DNA of 64,000 nucleotides from Clostridiales bacterium Firm_04 (GCA_001603005.1 LVAJ01000031.1:18865-82864), one strand, 5' to 3'; shown: positions 1-10,625, numbered from the stretch's first letter. Numbers and translations: made by a program. Notes: generated by a model from the letters alone, not told the origin.

Positions 1-972
1 CAGAAGCGTCAGATGCAGACGCAGGAGGGCGCGAATGTCTGCGTCTGCGCAGTCAAGGGCAATTTCGATGACTGCCAGAACGGTGTCAAGGCGATCTTCA
101 CCGATCCGGAAATGCAGCAGGCACTCGATGCAAACGGCATGCAGTTTTCCAGCGCGAACAGCATCAACTGGGGACGCCTTGTGCCGCAGATCGTCTACTA
201 TGTTTCCGCATATGTCACGATGCTCGAAAAGGGCATCCTGCAAAACGGCGACCGCTTCAGCGTGACCGTTCCGACAGGCAACTTCGGCAACATTCTCGCG
301 GCGTGGTATGCAAAGCAGATGGGCGTGCCGATCGGACATCTCGTCTGTGCATCGAACATCAACAATGTGCTGACCGATTTCATCAATACCGGCGTCTATG
401 ACCGCAGCCGCACCTTCCATGCAACGGTCTCGCCGTCTATGGATATTCTCATTTCGAGCAATCTGGAGCGCCTGCTCTATCATATGACCGGCGAGAATGA
501 TGCGCAGATCCGCGAGTGGTTCACTGCGCTGAAAACCGACGGCAAGTACGACATCGGCACCGAGCTGCGCAACCGCATCCGCGCGGAGTTCTCCGGCAGC
601 TTCTGGGACGATCAGGCAACAAAGGCGATGATCGGCAAGGTCTTTGCAGAAAACGGCTACCTCAGCGATACGCACACGGCAGTCGGCATCTGCGCGGCAC
701 GCGATTTCCTCGCGAAAGCTGCGGACAATGAGCCGATGCTGATCGCTTCGACGGCAAATCCGTATAAGTTCGGCGCGGCTGTGCTCAGCGCGATCGGCGG
801 CGATGCGGACGGCGCAGACGAATATGCTGTGCTCGACCGGCTGCAGGCGAAATCCGGCATGCCGATCCCCGCGGCGCTTGCGGCGCTGAAAACCAAGACC
901 GTGCGCTTCACCGATTCCGTTGCACAGGATGCAATGCCCGCTTACGTAAAGGAAAAGCTGGGGATCCGATGA
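1..972 (+). CDS. thrC: Threonine synthase, C-terminal part (cut by window edge)
   Basis: PLP-dependent enzyme that makes threonine from O-phosphohomoserine, the last step of threonine synthesis. The frame is open from base 1, so the N-terminal part with the PLP-binding lysine lies outside the window. Visible family motifs are QTQEGANVCVCAVKG near the start, SANSINWGRLVPQ, the glycine-rich PTGNFGNILAA that holds the cofactor phosphate, and NNVLTDFINTGVYD. The C-terminal helical region is complete and ends in EKLGIR. Its stop codon overlaps the start of the next gene (ATGA), so the two are translationally coupled. The match is to the long fungal/E. coli-type ThrC rather than the short Bacillus type. 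Confidence 0.95.
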   Translation, partial: QKRQMQTQEGANVCVCAVKGNFDDCQNGVKAIFTDPEMQQALDANGMQFSSANSINWGRLVPQIVYYVSAYVTMLEKGILQNGDRFSVTVPTGNFGNILAAWYAKQMGVPIGHLVCASNINNVLTDFINTGVYDRSRTFHATVSPSMDILISSNLERLLYHMTGENDAQIREWFTALKTDGKYDIGTELRNRIRAEFSGSFWDDQATKAMIGKVFAENGYLSDTHTAVGICAARDFLAKAADNEPMLIASTANPYKFGAAVLSAIGGDADGADEYAVLDRLQAKSGMPIPAALAALKTKTVRFTDSVAQDAMPAYVKEKLGIR

Positions 973-1670
973 GCCTGTTTGTCATCGGGGATACGCACCT
1001 GTCGTTCGGTGTGGAAAAGCCGATGGATATTTTTGCGGGCTGGGAAAACCACACGGAGCTTCTGCGGGACGCATGGTGCCGGCTGATCGCGCCGGAGGAT
1101 ACGGTCGTGCTCGCGGGCGATATCTCATGGGGCATGAATATGCAGGAGGCGCTGCCGGATTTTCAATGGCTGGATGCGCTCCCCGGAAAGGAAAAGATCA
1201 TCCTCAAAGGCAACCACGATTACTGGTGGGCGACGATGAAAAAGATGAGCGATTTCTTTGCGGCGCATGATCTGCACACATTGAAGATCCTGCACAACAA
1301 CTGCTATGCCTATGAAGGATACGGCATCTGCGGGACGCGCGGCTGGGTAAATATGGAGCCGGACAGCGCAAGTCCGGACGATGCGAAGGTCAGTGCGCGT
1401 GAGGCGCAGCGGCTCGAAGTGTCGCTGAATGCGGCGGAGCAGCTGGGGCTGAAACCGATCGCGTTTCTGCATTATCCGCCGATCTACGGCAGCAGCTGCA
1501 ACTACGAAATACTCGATGTGCTCTGGCGGCATCCGGTCACGGACTGCTGGTACGGGCATGTGCACGGGCGCTCGCAGCACCGTTATGCGGTCAACGGCGA
1601 ACGCGACGGCATCAACTACCACCTGATCGCAGGGGATTATGTACAGTTTATTCCGCAAAAGGTTCTGTAA
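969..1670 (+). CDS. Calcineurin-like metallophosphoesterase
   Basis: A 233-residue predicted cytoplasmic metal-dependent phosphoesterase. All five metal-binding blocks of the family are visible in order: GDTHLSFG (residues 7-14), LAGDISWG (about 48), KGNHDYWW (about 78), LHYPP (about 172) and GHVHG (about 197). The start overlaps the thrC stop by 4 bp, so it is probably in the same operon. The substrate cannot be read from sequence; such stand-alone proteins are often annotated YmdB- or YkuE-like without proof. No signal peptide or membrane segment is present. Confidence 0.85.
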   Translation: MSLFVIGDTHLSFGVEKPMDIFAGWENHTELLRDAWCRLIAPEDTVVLAGDISWGMNMQEALPDFQWLDALPGKEKIILKGNHDYWWATMKKMSDFFAAHDLHTLKILHNNCYAYEGYGICGTRGWVNMEPDSASPDDAKVSAREAQRLEVSLNAAEQLGLKPIAFLHYPPIYGSSCNYEILDVLWRHPVTDCWYGHVHGRSQHRYAVNGERDGINYHLIAGDYVQFIPQKVL

Positions 1671-1702
1671 ACTGTAAAAACCGAAGAAAGCGGCAAAACT
1701 GC

Positions 1703-1731
1703 TGGAAAAAATCTCCTGTTTGTGCTATAAT
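1703..1731 (+). promoter_or_regulatory. Probable promoter of tig
   Basis: The -10 box TATAAT (1726-1731) is preceded by TGc, giving an extended -10. The -35 region 17 nt upstream (TGGAAA) is poor. It lies 84 bp before the trigger factor start. Confidence 0.55.
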
Positions 1732-1814
1732 AAAGTGTATCTGTCAATACGCGATGTTCCGCGGCGCGGAGCGGCGCTGCGGCAAAGAATAACGAAATGT
1801 TGGAGGAACAACCG

Positions 1815-3179
1815 ATGAGCTTAGTGTCCGATGTCAAAACAGACGTAAATATGAGAGAAGTTACCTTCTCGATTTCCGCTGAGGATCTGGAGAACGCCTG
1901 CGAGCGCGTCTATCAGCGGCAGAAGAAGGATATCGCCGTGAAGGGCTTCCGCAAGGGCAAGGTCCCGCGCAAAATGGTCGAGAAGCTCTACGGTGAGGAA
2001 GTGTTCTTCGAGGATGCAGTCAACATGATCATCCCCGGCGAGCTCGATACGATCATCCGCGAGAACGATATCACGATCATTGACCGTCCGTCTGTCGAGC
2101 TGGTTTCCTGCTCCAAGGCAGAGGGCGCTGTCTGCAAGGCGATCCTGATCACCAAGCCGGAGGTCACGGTCGGCGAGTACAAGGGCATCCATGCGCCGAT
2201 GCAGGCTCGTGAGATCACCGATGCAGACGTCGATTCCCAGATCGAGATGCTCCGTCAGCGTCAGGCGCGTGTCGTCGATGTCGATGACCGTGCTGCACAG
2301 CAGGGCGATGAGGTCAAGATCAACTTCGAGGGCTTCATCGACGATGTCGCATTTGAAGGCGGCAAGGGCGAGGATTATCCGCTCCGCCTCGGCAGCGGTC
2401 AGTTCATTCCGGGCTTCGAGGATCAGATCGTCGGCAAGAACATCGGCGACAAGTTCGATGTCAATGTCACATTCCCGGAGGAGTACGGCGATGACCGTTA
2501 TGCGGGCAAGGCTGCTGTCTTCAAGACCGAGCTGCTCGGCATCACCATGCAGGAGCTGCCGGAAGTGGACGATGAGTTCGCAAAGGATGTCTCTGAGTTC
2601 GATACGATCGCAGAGCTCCGCGATGATATCAAGAATAAGCTGACCGAGTCTGCACAGCAGCAGGCACAGGTCGCATTCGAGAACGCTGTGTTCGATACGC
2701 TCGTTGAGCGCACCGATGCTGTCGTGCCGCAGGTCCTCTATGACCGCCGCATCGACCAGAGAGTCCGTGAGTTCGAGAACCAGCTGCAGCAGCAGTACGG
2801 CGATCTGAAGCTCTCTGAGTATCTCCAGCTGACCGGCATGACCATGGAGCAGCTGCGCGATGAGTACGAGCCGCAGTCCAAGAAGGAAGTCATGCTGCGC
2901 CTTGCACTCGAAAAGATCGCAGATCTCGAAAATGTTGAGGTCTCTGATGATGAGCTCGAAGAAGCAGTTCAGGACTTCGCTGCACAGATGCAGGCTCCGG
3001 TGGAGTTCGTGAAGTCCCGCCTGCCGATGGATGACTACCGCACCGATCTGCGCGTGCAGAAGGTTGTCGAGCTGGTCAAGAACAATGCCGTTGTGGACAA
3101 CGACATGGCTCCGGCTGCTGAGGAAGCACCGGCTGCGGAAGAAGCGCCGGCTGCTGAGGAAGCAAAGGACGCTGAATAA
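1815..3179 (+). CDS. tig: Trigger factor, ribosome-associated chaperone
   Basis: Peptidyl-prolyl isomerase and chaperone that binds nascent chains at the ribosome exit. The ribosome-binding signature [12 protein letters not shown] is at about residues 38-49. The FKBP-type isomerase domain spans about 155-240 ([14 protein letters not shown], then [16 protein letters not shown]). The C-terminal helical cradle follows. The start at 1815 is chosen because GGAGG (1802-1806) precedes it at good spacing; an upstream in-frame ATG at 1797 overlaps that ribosome site. Length is 454 residues. The last about 25 residues are an unusual acidic tail built from three APAAEE hexapeptides. Position before clpP and clpX is the common order in Clostridia. 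Confidence 0.97.
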   Translation: MSLVSDVKTDVNMREVTFSISAEDLENACERVYQRQKKDIAVKGFRKGKVPRKMVEKLYGEEVFFEDAVNMIIPGELDTIIRENDITIIDRPSVELVSCSKAEGAVCKAILITKPEVTVGEYKGIHAPMQAREITDADVDSQIEMLRQRQARVVDVDDRAAQQGDEVKINFEGFIDDVAFEGGKGEDYPLRLGSGQFIPGFEDQIVGKNIGDKFDVNVTFPEEYGDDRYAGKAAVFKTELLGITMQELPEVDDEFAKDVSEFDTIAELRDDIKNKLTESAQQQAQVAFENAVFDTLVERTDAVVPQVLYDRRIDQRVREFENQLQQQYGDLKLSEYLQLTGMTMEQLRDEYEPQSKKEVMLRLALEKIADLENVEVSDDELEEAVQDFAAQMQAPVEFVKSRLPMDDYRTDLRVQKVVELVKNNAVVDNDMAPAAEEAPAAEEAPAAEEAKDAE

Positions 3180-3204
3180 TTACGGATGTAAACAGATCAG
3201 TCAA

Positions 3205-3248
3205 CCGGCTTTTTGCCCCGCGGTACGCTGCTGCGGGGCAGAAGCCGG
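3205..3248 (+). promoter_or_regulatory. Two-tier stem-loop in the clpP leader
   Basis: CCGGCTT (3205-3211) pairs with AAGCCGG (3242-3248) around an inner GCCCCGC/GCGGGGC stem. No long T tract follows, so it looks like a leader structure or mRNA processing/protection site between tig and clpP rather than a clear terminator. Confidence 0.5.
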
Positions 3249-3328
3249 AAATCTGCTTTATTGCGGTGCATGACGCAGAACGCGCTGCTGTCGCGCAGCC
3301 GCATATTTTTTCAGAAAGGATAGATACC

Positions 3329-3934
3329 ATGAACAATATGCATATGAGCCTTGTGCCGACGGTCATCGAACAGACCAACCGCGGCGAACGGGCATACGAT
3401 ATCTACTCCCGCCTGCTGAACGACCGCATCATCATGCTTTCCGAGGACGTCAACGATGTGACGGCAAGCCTTGTCGTCGCGCAGCTGCTGTTCCTCGAAA
3501 GTCAGGATCCTGAAAAGGATATTTCGCTGTATATCAACAGCCCCGGCGGTTCTGTGACAGCCGGCATGGCGATCTACGATACCATGCAGTATATCAAGTG
3601 CGATGTTGCGACGATCTGCATCGGACTTGCGGCGTCCATGGGCGCGCTGCTGCTGTCGTCCGGCGCAAAGGGCAAGCGTATGGCGCTGCCGAACAGCGAG
3701 ATCATGATCCACCAGCCGCTGATCATGGGCGGCGGGCTCTCCGGACAGGCAACCGATATCAAGATCCGCACGGACAACCTGCTCCGGACAAAGGGCAACC
3801 TCAACCGCATTCTCTCCGAGAATACCGGCAAGCCGCTTGAGGAGATCGAGCGCGATGTCGAGCGCGATTACTTCATGACCGCGCAGGAAGCGATGAACTA
3901 CGGTCTGATCGACAAGGTCGTGACCAAGCGGTAA
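3329..3934 (+). CDS. clpP: ATP-dependent Clp protease proteolytic subunit
   Basis: Serine protease that forms the tetradecameric chamber used by ClpX to degrade unfolded and tagged proteins. It has 201 residues, a normal ClpP length. The catalytic triad is visible: Ser in [14 protein letters not shown], His in EIMIHQP, and Asp in ERDYFMT. The oxyanion-loop motif [14 protein letters not shown] is intact. The start at 3329 follows AGAAAGGA at good spacing; longer upstream readings lack a ribosome site. clpX follows after 68 bp, so protease and unfoldase are co-expressed. Confidence 0.97.
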   Translation: MNNMHMSLVPTVIEQTNRGERAYDIYSRLLNDRIIMLSEDVNDVTASLVVAQLLFLESQDPEKDISLYINSPGGSVTAGMAIYDTMQYIKCDVATICIGLAASMGALLLSSGAKGKRMALPNSEIMIHQPLIMGGGLSGQATDIKIRTDNLLRTKGNLNRILSENTGKPLEEIERDVERDYFMTAQEAMNYGLIDKVVTKR

Positions 3935-4002
3935 GCGGAGCGGCGGAGTCGTCAGATGCCCCCCGATCCGACAGCTGAACCAATGATACAGGAGAAAAGC
4001 AT

Positions 4003-5268
4003 ATGCCGGAAAAAGGAATGAGAACCTGTAATTTCTGCGGCAAGCCCGAAAGCAAGGTGCAGAGCATGTTCTCCGCAGGTCCGAACAACATCTGTGATGA
4101 GTGCGTGACCTACTGTTACGAGCTGCTCTACGGCGACCTCGATGTCAAGCCGAAGAACAGCAAGGCGGGCAAAAACAAGTCCGTCAAGGAGATCAACCTG
4201 CTCAAACCCGCAGAGATCAAAAAAGTGCTCGATGAATACGTCATCGGACAGGACAGAGCAAAAATTTCGCTTGCGGTTTCTGTGTATAACCACTACAAGC
4301 GCATCCTGAGTCAGGATGACGGCGAGGATGTGGAGATCCAGAAAAGCAATGTGCTGCTGCTCGGCCCGACCGGTGTCGGAAAGACCTATCTTGCACAGAC
4401 ACTCGCAAAGATTCTGGATGTGCCGTTCGCGATTGCCGATGCCACGACGATCACCGAGGCAGGCTATGTCGGCGACGATGTGGAAAATGTGCTGCTGCGA
4501 CTGATCCAGGCAGCCAATTTCGACGTCGAAGCGGCGGAGCGCGGCATCATCTATATTGATGAGATTGATAAAATTGCCAGAAAATCCGAAAACACTTCCC
4601 TGACGAGAGATGTCAGCGGCGAAGGCGTTCAGCAGTCGCTGCTCAAGATCATCGAGGGAACCGTTTCCAATGTGCCCCCGCAGGGCGGCAGAAAGCACCC
4701 GAATCAGGAGTTTATTCACATCAATACGAAGAATATCCTGTTCATCTGCGGCGGCGCGTTCGACGGGCTCGAAAAGCACATCGTCAGCCGGACGGAATCC
4801 TCCGGACTCGGCTTCGGTGCGCAGGTGCTCTCGAAAAAGGAAAAATCCGAGAATATTTTCCGCAAGGTGATCCCGCAGGATCTCGTCAAGTTCGGCATCG
4901 TGCCGGAGCTTGTCGGCAGACTCCCGATCATCACGACGCTCGACGAAATGGACGAGGAATCCCTCATCCGCATCCTCACGGAACCGAAAAATGCACTGCT
5001 CCGGCAGTATGCAAAGCTGTTCCGCTACGATGACATTGAGCTGGAGATCGAGCCGGATGCACTCGCAGGCATCGCAAAGCGCGCGATCGAGCAGAAAACC
5101 GGCGCCCGCGGACTCCGCGCGATCCTCGAAGGCATTCTCATGCAGACGATGTTCGATGCGCCGTCGCTCGGAAATGTGAAGAAGGTGCTCGTCACGGCAG
5201 ACTGTGTGGAAAATAATACCGCACCGAAGCTGCTGACCGGCGAGGGCAAGGAAGTTTCAGCGGCATAA
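4003..5268 (+). CDS. clpX: Clp protease ATP-binding subunit ClpX
   Basis: AAA+ unfoldase that delivers substrates to ClpP. The N-terminal zinc-binding domain shows the cysteine pattern CNFC (residues 6-9) and CDEC (about 30-33). Walker A is GPTGVGKT (about 120-127), Walker B is [10 protein letters not shown] (about 182-191), and the pore-loop region follows GYVGDDVE. The ClpP-docking loop region lies in GLGFGAQ. Length of 421 residues is typical. AGGAG sits 8-12 nt upstream. Lies 68 bp after clpP. Confidence 0.97.
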   Translation: MPEKGMRTCNFCGKPESKVQSMFSAGPNNICDECVTYCYELLYGDLDVKPKNSKAGKNKSVKEINLLKPAEIKKVLDEYVIGQDRAKISLAVSVYNHYKRILSQDDGEDVEIQKSNVLLLGPTGVGKTYLAQTLAKILDVPFAIADATTITEAGYVGDDVENVLLRLIQAANFDVEAAERGIIYIDEIDKIARKSENTSLTRDVSGEGVQQSLLKIIEGTVSNVPPQGGRKHPNQEFIHINTKNILFICGGAFDGLEKHIVSRTESSGLGFGAQVLSKKEKSENIFRKVIPQDLVKFGIVPELVGRLPIITTLDEMDEESLIRILTEPKNALLRQYAKLFRYDDIELEIEPDALAGIAKRAIEQKTGARGLRAILEGILMQTMFDAPSLGNVKKVLVTADCVENNTAPKLLTGEGKEVSAA

Positions 5269-5278
5269 ACAGTCGATT

Positions 5279-5313
5279 CAGAATCTCCTGCGGTTTCGGA
5301 CTGCGGGAGATTC
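5279..5313 (+). terminator. Stem-loop after clpX
   Basis: GAATCTCC and GGAGATTC flank a short imperfect stem immediately after clpX. The T tract is weak, so it is a possible, leaky terminator. Confidence 0.5.
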
Positions 5314-5369
5314 TCTGTGTTATGCACGTAATTTTCACGTACATATCACAGAATGGCGGAGTTTTCCGC

Positions 5370-5398
5370 TTGCATTTTGCACATGAATCATGTATAAT
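5370..5398 (+). promoter_or_regulatory. Promoter of lon-ysxC
   Basis: TTGCAT (5370-5375), a 17-nt spacer and TATAAT (5393-5398) give a strong sigma-A promoter. The predicted 5' leader is over 200 nt and contains a family C repeat. Confidence 0.8.
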
Positions 5399-5463
5399 GT
5401 TAGTACAGCAAATCGAATAGCCTGCGCACTTTTTCGCGTATGCTGTTTGACGGCAAATGCCGA

Positions 5464-5560
5464 ACAAGACATTTGAGCGGGATTCCATAGGGATCCATCC
5501 CTTTGGTCAGGCTTGGGCAGAATGTCCGTTTTGATCCATCGGAGATACCGCATTCACCTG
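5464..5560 (-). repeat. Family C interspersed repeat, copy 1, inside the lon leader
   Basis: Read on the minus strand it carries GGTATCTCCGATGGAT, then CCAAAGGGAT and ATCCCTATGGAATCCC, closely matching the plus-strand copy at 20762-20842. It lies between the lon promoter and the lon start, so it is transcribed antisense to its usual reading. Confidence 0.75.
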
Positions 5561-5622
5561 TTTCCGGCTGCGCACGGGGCAGGGCTCGCATCAGTGCCGC
5601 GCAGGGCAGATTGGAAATAAAC

Positions 5623-8085
5623 ATGCAGAAAAACAATCGCACAGATGACATCGTGGAACAGGAAATGCCGGAAAAGAATTTGATTCCGGTGGTCGCGCTG
5701 CGCGGGCTTGTTGCGTTTCCGCATATGGTCATTGATTTTGAAGTCGGGCGGGCGGAGTCCCGCAAGGCTGTGGATACTGCACTGAAGGCGGATCGCCGGA
5801 TCATGCTGCTGGCACAGCGGGATGCGTCCGTCACCGAGCCGAAGGTGCGCGATCTGTACCGCTGCGGCGTGATCTGCGAGATCCGGCAGGTCATGCGCGG
5901 CAGGGACGGTACCAGAGTGCTCGTCGAGGGACTGGCGCGTGCAAAGGCATTCAACCTGACACCGCCCGAGGAGGACGGCTTCTGGCAGGCGGAGTACAAG
6001 GTGCTCCCGAATTACAGCAAGGTCAAAGAATCCGCGATCGAAATGCAGGCTGTTGTCAATTCGGTCAAGGACGAATATTCTAATTACTGCCGGCTCTCCC
6101 GCAGAGTTCCGCGGGAATTTATGGAGATGGTGCTGACCGAGGAGGATGCGCAGCAGGTCTTTGAGGCGATCTGGTCGAATTTCGATGTTGATTACCACGA
6201 CCGGCAGATCCTTCTGGAGGAGAGCAGCCTGTTCCTGCGCCTGACAATGCTTTATGCGGTGCTCGCGCGGGAAAATGAGGTGCTCAAGGTCGAATCGGAA
6301 TTGCAGTCCGGCGTGCAGATGCGCATTGACCAGAGTCAGCGCGAAATGTATCTGCGTGAGCAGATGCGCATGATCTCCGATGAGCTCGGTGACAGCGATT
6401 CGACCGAACCGCAGCAGTATCTCGACCGCATCGACAAGCTGGATGCTTCGGACGAGGTCAAGGAGAAACTGCGGAAAGAGGCGAATCAGCTGACAAAAAT
6501 GCCGTCCGGTTCGCAGGAGGCGTATGTCATCCACAATTATCTGGATACTGCGCTCTCGCTGCCGTGGGGCGTCACGACAAAGGAAAAGCTCGATATCCGC
6601 AAGGCGAGCGAGCAGCTCGACAAGGATCACTACGGGCTGAAACGCGTCAAGGAGCGTGTGCTCGAAGCAATGAGCGTTCATGTGATGCAGCCGAAGCTGA
6701 CAGGACAGATCATCTGTCTGGTCGGTCCTCCCGGCGTCGGCAAAACCTCGATCGCGCAGTCGATCGCGAAGTCGCTCGGCAGAAATTATGTCCGCGTATC
6801 GCTGGGCGGTGTGCGGGATGAGGCAGAGATCCGCGGTCACCGCAAGACCTATGTCGCGGCAATGCCCGGACGCATCATCGAGGCAATGCGGCAGGCAAAG
6901 AGCATGAACCCGCTGATCCTGCTGGACGAGATCGACAAGCTCTCCGGCGATTTCAAGGGCGATCCGGCGGCGGCGCTGCTGGAAGTGCTCGACAGTGCGC
7001 AGAACCATGCGTTCCGCGACCATTTCCTCGAGATCCCGTTCGATCTCTCGCAGGTGATGTTCCTGACGACCGCGAACAATGCGTCGCTGATTCCGGAGCC
7101 GCTGTTCGACCGCATGGACGTCATCGAGGTCAATTCCTATACGCGTGAGGAGAAATTCCACATCGCAAAAGAGCATCTCGTCAAGAAGCAGATCAAGGCG
7201 AACGGTCTGAAAGCATCGCAGATCCGGTTCAGCGATGCCGCGCTCTACGATCTGATTGATTATTACACGAAGGAAGCGGGTGTCCGCACGCTGGAGCGTC
7301 AGATCGCGTCGCTGTGCAGAAAATGCGCAAAAACGATCCTGACAGAGGACGTCAAAAAGGTATATTATACGCCGGAGACAGTCGAAAAGGCGCTCGGACC
7401 GCATAAGTATACCGCGGATTATTTCTCCACGGCGGATGCGGTCGGCATGGTCAACGGACTCGCGTGGACAAGTGTCGGCGGTGTGGTCATGCCGCTCGAA
7501 GTGCTGACCATGGACGGCAAGGGCGACATTCAGGTGACCGGTTCGCTGGGCGACGTCATGAAGGAGAGCGCGAAGCTTGCGGTCTCCTACGCGCGGCATG
7601 CTGCAAAGAAATATGACATCAATCCGGAGCTGTTCAAGACCAAGGATATCCACATTCATGCGCCGGAAGGGGCAGTCCCGAAGGACGGCCCGAGCGCGGG
7701 CGTCACGATGCTGACGGCGCTGGTCTCTGCGCTCAGCGGCATTCCGGTGCGGCATGATATTGCAATGACCGGCGAGATCACGCTGCACGGCAAGGTGCTG
7801 CCGATCGGCGGACTCGTGGAAAAGTCCATGGCTGCGTACAAAAACGGCATTCATACGGTGCTGATCCCGCAGGGCAATGTGCCGGATCTTGCCGAGATCG
7901 ACGAGACCGTGCGCGAAGCGATCCGCTTCATTCCGTGCGAGCATGTGGAGACCGTTCTGGAAACTGCGCTGATCCCGCCGCATTATGACACCAAGCTGGA
8001 GCCGCTGCTCACGGACGAGGCATCGAAGCTTGCGCTTTCGCCGATCTCCATGCCGCGGAAGCCGCGCAATACCGTTAAGGCATGA
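5623..8085 (+). CDS. lon: ATP-dependent protease Lon (LonA)
   Basis: Cytoplasmic AAA+ serine protease for damaged proteins and regulators. The N-terminal LON substrate domain begins at [17 protein letters not shown]. Walker A is GPPGVGKTS, Walker [11 protein letters not shown]. The C-terminal protease domain has the catalytic Ser in [11 protein letters not shown] and the catalytic Lys in [10 protein letters not shown]. The chosen start at 5623 gives 820 residues, matching the family; the in-frame ORF extends 40 codons upstream into repeat-derived sequence with no homology. The ribosome site is weak (TTGGA), which is odd for a housekeeping gene. ysxC follows after 22 bp, the usual lon-ysxC pair. 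Confidence 0.96.
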   Translation: MQKNNRTDDIVEQEMPEKNLIPVVALRGLVAFPHMVIDFEVGRAESRKAVDTALKADRRIMLLAQRDASVTEPKVRDLYRCGVICEIRQVMRGRDGTRVLVEGLARAKAFNLTPPEEDGFWQAEYKVLPNYSKVKESAIEMQAVVNSVKDEYSNYCRLSRRVPREFMEMVLTEEDAQQVFEAIWSNFDVDYHDRQILLEESSLFLRLTMLYAVLARENEVLKVESELQSGVQMRIDQSQREMYLREQMRMISDELGDSDSTEPQQYLDRIDKLDASDEVKEKLRKEANQLTKMPSGSQEAYVIHNYLDTALSLPWGVTTKEKLDIRKASEQLDKDHYGLKRVKERVLEAMSVHVMQPKLTGQIICLVGPPGVGKTSIAQSIAKSLGRNYVRVSLGGVRDEAEIRGHRKTYVAAMPGRIIEAMRQAKSMNPLILLDEIDKLSGDFKGDPAAALLEVLDSAQNHAFRDHFLEIPFDLSQVMFLTTANNASLIPEPLFDRMDVIEVNSYTREEKFHIAKEHLVKKQIKANGLKASQIRFSDAALYDLIDYYTKEAGVRTLERQIASLCRKCAKTILTEDVKKVYYTPETVEKALGPHKYTADYFSTADAVGMVNGLAWTSVGGVVMPLEVLTMDGKGDIQVTGSLGDVMKESAKLAVSYARHAAKKYDINPELFKTKDIHIHAPEGAVPKDGPSAGVTMLTALVSALSGIPVRHDIAMTGEITLHGKVLPIGGLVEKSMAAYKNGIHTVLIPQGNVPDLAEIDETVREAIRFIPCEHVETVLETALIPPHYDTKLEPLLTDEASKLALSPISMPRKPRNTVKA

Positions 8086-8107
8086 CCGGCAGGGAAGGGG
8101 AAGCGTC

Positions 8108-8719
8108 ATGAACTGGAATACCGCAGAATTTACGGCTGCATACGGTCTGGCGAGTCAGCTGCCGAAATGCAAATCGCCGGAGATCGCCTTTGCAGGGCGC
8201 TCGAATGTCGGCAAGTCCACGCTCATCAACAAGCTGTTTCAGCGGAAGAATCTGGCGCGCGTCAGCTCGGTTCCGGGCAAGACCGCGACGATCAACTTCT
8301 ATCAGTGTGCGCATGTGACCTTTGCCGATCTGCCGGGCTACGGCTATGCGAAGCGCTCGAAATCCGAGCTGAAGCGCTGGCAGGAGCTCATCAATGCCTA
8401 TTTGCAGGATGAGCGCGACCTGCGTGCGGTGCTGCTGCTGATCGACATGCGGCATCCGCCGACCAAGAATGACCTGCAAATGGTGGATTTCCTGATCGAC
8501 ACGGAGATGCCCTTTGCGATCGTGCTGACGAAGGCGGATAAGCTGAACAAGAGCGAACGCGCGGCGCGTCTGGCTGCGCTGCCGCAGGAGCTCCCGCAGT
8601 TTGAGGATCTGAATGTCACGGTGTTTTCGTCGGTGACCGGAGAGGGCGTTGAGCAGCTGCGGTCGCTGATCGAGGAGATCACGGCAGAGGATGAACCCGA
8701 ACCCGATGCGGCTGAATAA
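8108..8719 (+). CDS. ysxC: Ribosome biogenesis GTPase YsxC/EngB
   Basis: Small essential GTPase acting in assembly of the large ribosomal subunit. It has 203 residues. G1 is GRSNVGKSTLIN, the switch I region includes SSVPGKTATINFY, G3 is DLPGYG, G4 is TKADKLN, and G5 is FSSVTGEG. The start at 8108 follows AGGGGAAG; a longer in-frame reading begins within lon and has no homology. Cotranscribed with lon, and the operon ends at the terminator at 8753. Confidence 0.96.
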   Translation: MNWNTAEFTAAYGLASQLPKCKSPEIAFAGRSNVGKSTLINKLFQRKNLARVSSVPGKTATINFYQCAHVTFADLPGYGYAKRSKSELKRWQELINAYLQDERDLRAVLLLIDMRHPPTKNDLQMVDFLIDTEMPFAIVLTKADKLNKSERAARLAALPQELPQFEDLNVTVFSSVTGEGVEQLRSLIEEITAEDEPEPDAAE

Positions 8720-8752
8720 GGGCAGATCCCGTACAATTTCACAGCAAACAAA

Positions 8753-8785
8753 ACCCGCCTGACTGCGTTGTCAGGCGGGCTTTTT
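8753..8785. terminator. Terminator between ysxC and the convergent LRR/dockerin gene
   Basis: Perfect 10-bp stem CCCGCCTGAC/GTCAGGCGGG with TTTTT on the plus strand and A-rich sequence on the other side, so it can serve both convergent genes. Confidence 0.9.
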
Positions 8786-8795
8786 GTGGTGCGGT

Positions 8796-10409
8796 TTATG
8801 CTGCGGTTGTCGTCGTTGCTGTTGTTGTGGAAGCAGCCGTGGCGGTCGATGCTGCCGATGCGGATGTTGCCGCAGCCGTTGTCGCGGATGTCGCGGGAGC
8901 TGTTGTTTGCGGCGTGCCGTCTGTTGCGATTGCAGAGGTGGTTGTCGTTGTGGTCGTGGTTGTCGTTGCCGCTGTGGTAACCGTGGTGACAGGCGGTTCC
9001 TCCTCAACAAAATCCGGTGCGCCGTAGAGCAGATCCTCCCATGTCGGGTTGAGACCTGCAACATTCTTCTGCACGTAGTATCTGAGAATCAGCTGCGCAT
9101 CTGCTGCGGTCACATAGCCGTCGCGGTCGATATCCGCTTTCTTGCGCTGCGCAAAGGACAGCGTGCTGGATTTGCCTGCAACTTTGGTGTTGGTGTATTC
9201 GATCAGCGCGAGCTGTGCGTCCGCAGATGTGACCGCGCCGTCTTCATTCAGATCGCCCGCATCATCCGAAAGCTGGCTGATGTAGGCAAATGCAAGCTGG
9301 AAGTATTTGGCGTATTCTTCTGCAGAAGAACCTTTGAGACCGTGAATTGTGCCGTAGAACAGGGGCGTCTGCGTCGATCCGTCCCACGGATCGAAAACAG
9401 CATCGTTGTAGACGACAGCATCACCGAAGCTGCAGTTCCCTTGGGTAAATGTAATGTCGGAGAGGTTTTTGCACATGCCAAACGCTTCTTCTTCGACGAT
9501 TTGTGCGCCGACTTTGATGTTCGTGAAAGACTCACAATAGCAGAATGCGCATGCTTTTATTTCATATACTGTTTCAGGAATCTCCTCGATCACCAGATTT
9601 TTGCATTTGTCGAAGGCAAAAAGTTCGATTGTTTTGACAGAACGCGGGAAAGTGATATGCATGAGCTGTTCACAATCTGCGAAAGCACACTCACCGATTG
9701 TTTCGATGCCTTCCGGAATGTCCAGCTCGGTTATTTCATCAGATCCGGCAAACAGGACTTTTCCGAGTGCTGCAAAGCCCTCACTTTTCAGCGTGGATTC
9801 CAGCCACGGGGTACCGTAGAACGCCTTGATATCATCTTCGTAGCCGGATTCAACGGATGTGATTCCCGTTCCGCCGTCCACGCTTTCGAGCGATGTGCAG
9901 CCGCGGAACGCGCCGAGACCGATGGACTGAACCTTGTCAGGAATATGGATGGATGACAGTTTTTTGCAGCCATCAAAGACGTCCGTTTTGATTTTGGGAA
10001 GCTTTGCAGGCAGTTCAACTTCAGTCAGTGATTCGCAGTCCTTGAATGCAGATTCGCCGATGTCAATCACGGAATCCGGAATGATGATCGACTCGATCAT
10101 TGTGCCCTGAAATGCTTTTGGGGCGATCGAAGTGACGTCGTATCCGCAGATGCCAAATTCAACGATATCTCTGATTTCCGGATTGGTCGAGTACGATTCT
10201 TCTATCAGATATTCGGGAACAATGCCAACAACCTGCGCGGAGTATTCCTGCGTTCCGGGGAGTTTGACGAGCCGGTATACCAGATCGCCGTCAATGACAG
10301 TTTCCGGCTCCTCTGCGGCTGTGCAGATGAGGACGTCCGGCATGGCGGGGACTGCGGTGAGTGTGGTGCAGAGTGCTGCTGCGAGTGCGATTGTCTTGAA
10401 TGCTTTCAT
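8796..10409 (-). CDS. Secreted BspA-type leucine-rich-repeat protein with dockerin
   Basis: A 537-residue exported protein. Residues 1-31 form a signal peptide (MKAFKTIALAAALCTTLTA). About 80-340 hold BspA-like LRR_5 repeats (patterns such as IGESAFKDCESL, IGECAFADCEQLMHITFP). A dockerin with two calcium loops lies at about 382-458 (GDLNEDGAVTSADAQLAL and ADIDRDGYVTAADAQLIL). The last about 70 residues are almost pure Thr/Ala/Ser, an unusual place for a low-complexity linker because it follows the dockerin. AGAAAGGA precedes the start. It may be an adhesion or scaffold-docked surface protein; no catalytic domain is visible. Confidence 0.88.
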   Translation of the reverse strand: MKAFKTIALAAALCTTLTAVPAMPDVLICTAAEEPETVIDGDLVYRLVKLPGTQEYSAQVVGIVPEYLIEESYSTNPEIRDIVEFGICGYDVTSIAPKAFQGTMIESIIIPDSVIDIGESAFKDCESLTEVELPAKLPKIKTDVFDGCKKLSSIHIPDKVQSIGLGAFRGCTSLESVDGGTGITSVESGYEDDIKAFYGTPWLESTLKSEGFAALGKVLFAGSDEITELDIPEGIETIGECAFADCEQLMHITFPRSVKTIELFAFDKCKNLVIEEIPETVYEIKACAFCYCESFTNIKVGAQIVEEEAFGMCKNLSDITFTQGNCSFGDAVVYNDAVFDPWDGSTQTPLFYGTIHGLKGSSAEEYAKYFQLAFAYISQLSDDAGDLNEDGAVTSADAQLALIEYTNTKVAGKSSTLSFAQRKKADIDRDGYVTAADAQLILRYYVQKNVAGLNPTWEDLLYGAPDFVEEEPPVTTVTTAATTTTTTTTTTSAIATDGTPQTTAPATSATTAAATSASAASTATAASTTTATTTTAA

Positions 10410-10625
10410 TTCTTTTTCCTTTCTGTTTGCGTATGTTTCGGTCGTTCTCCGAACCGGCGGGCGGTTCGTGCGGGAAAGAAATGTGCAAACCGGAGCGGAG
10501 TCCCCTGTGAACGGGGCGCCGGCGGTCTGCGGATCTGCACGGACAAGTGCTGCATGCGCGTGCAGTGCGCGGACGATACAGGTCTGCTTAATTGGAATAT
10601 ATTGCAGCTTCTGTATGTGAGCCTA

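Noticed and set aside
5554..8109. 851-codon minus-strand frame opposite lon
   Set aside because: Shadow of lon; His/Arg/Leu-rich composition typical of antisense frames.
8784..9956. 390-codon plus-strand frame with Cys/Arg-rich start opposite the LRR/dockerin gene
   Set aside because: Antisense to the Thr/Ala tail and LRR repeats; no ribosome site, no homology.
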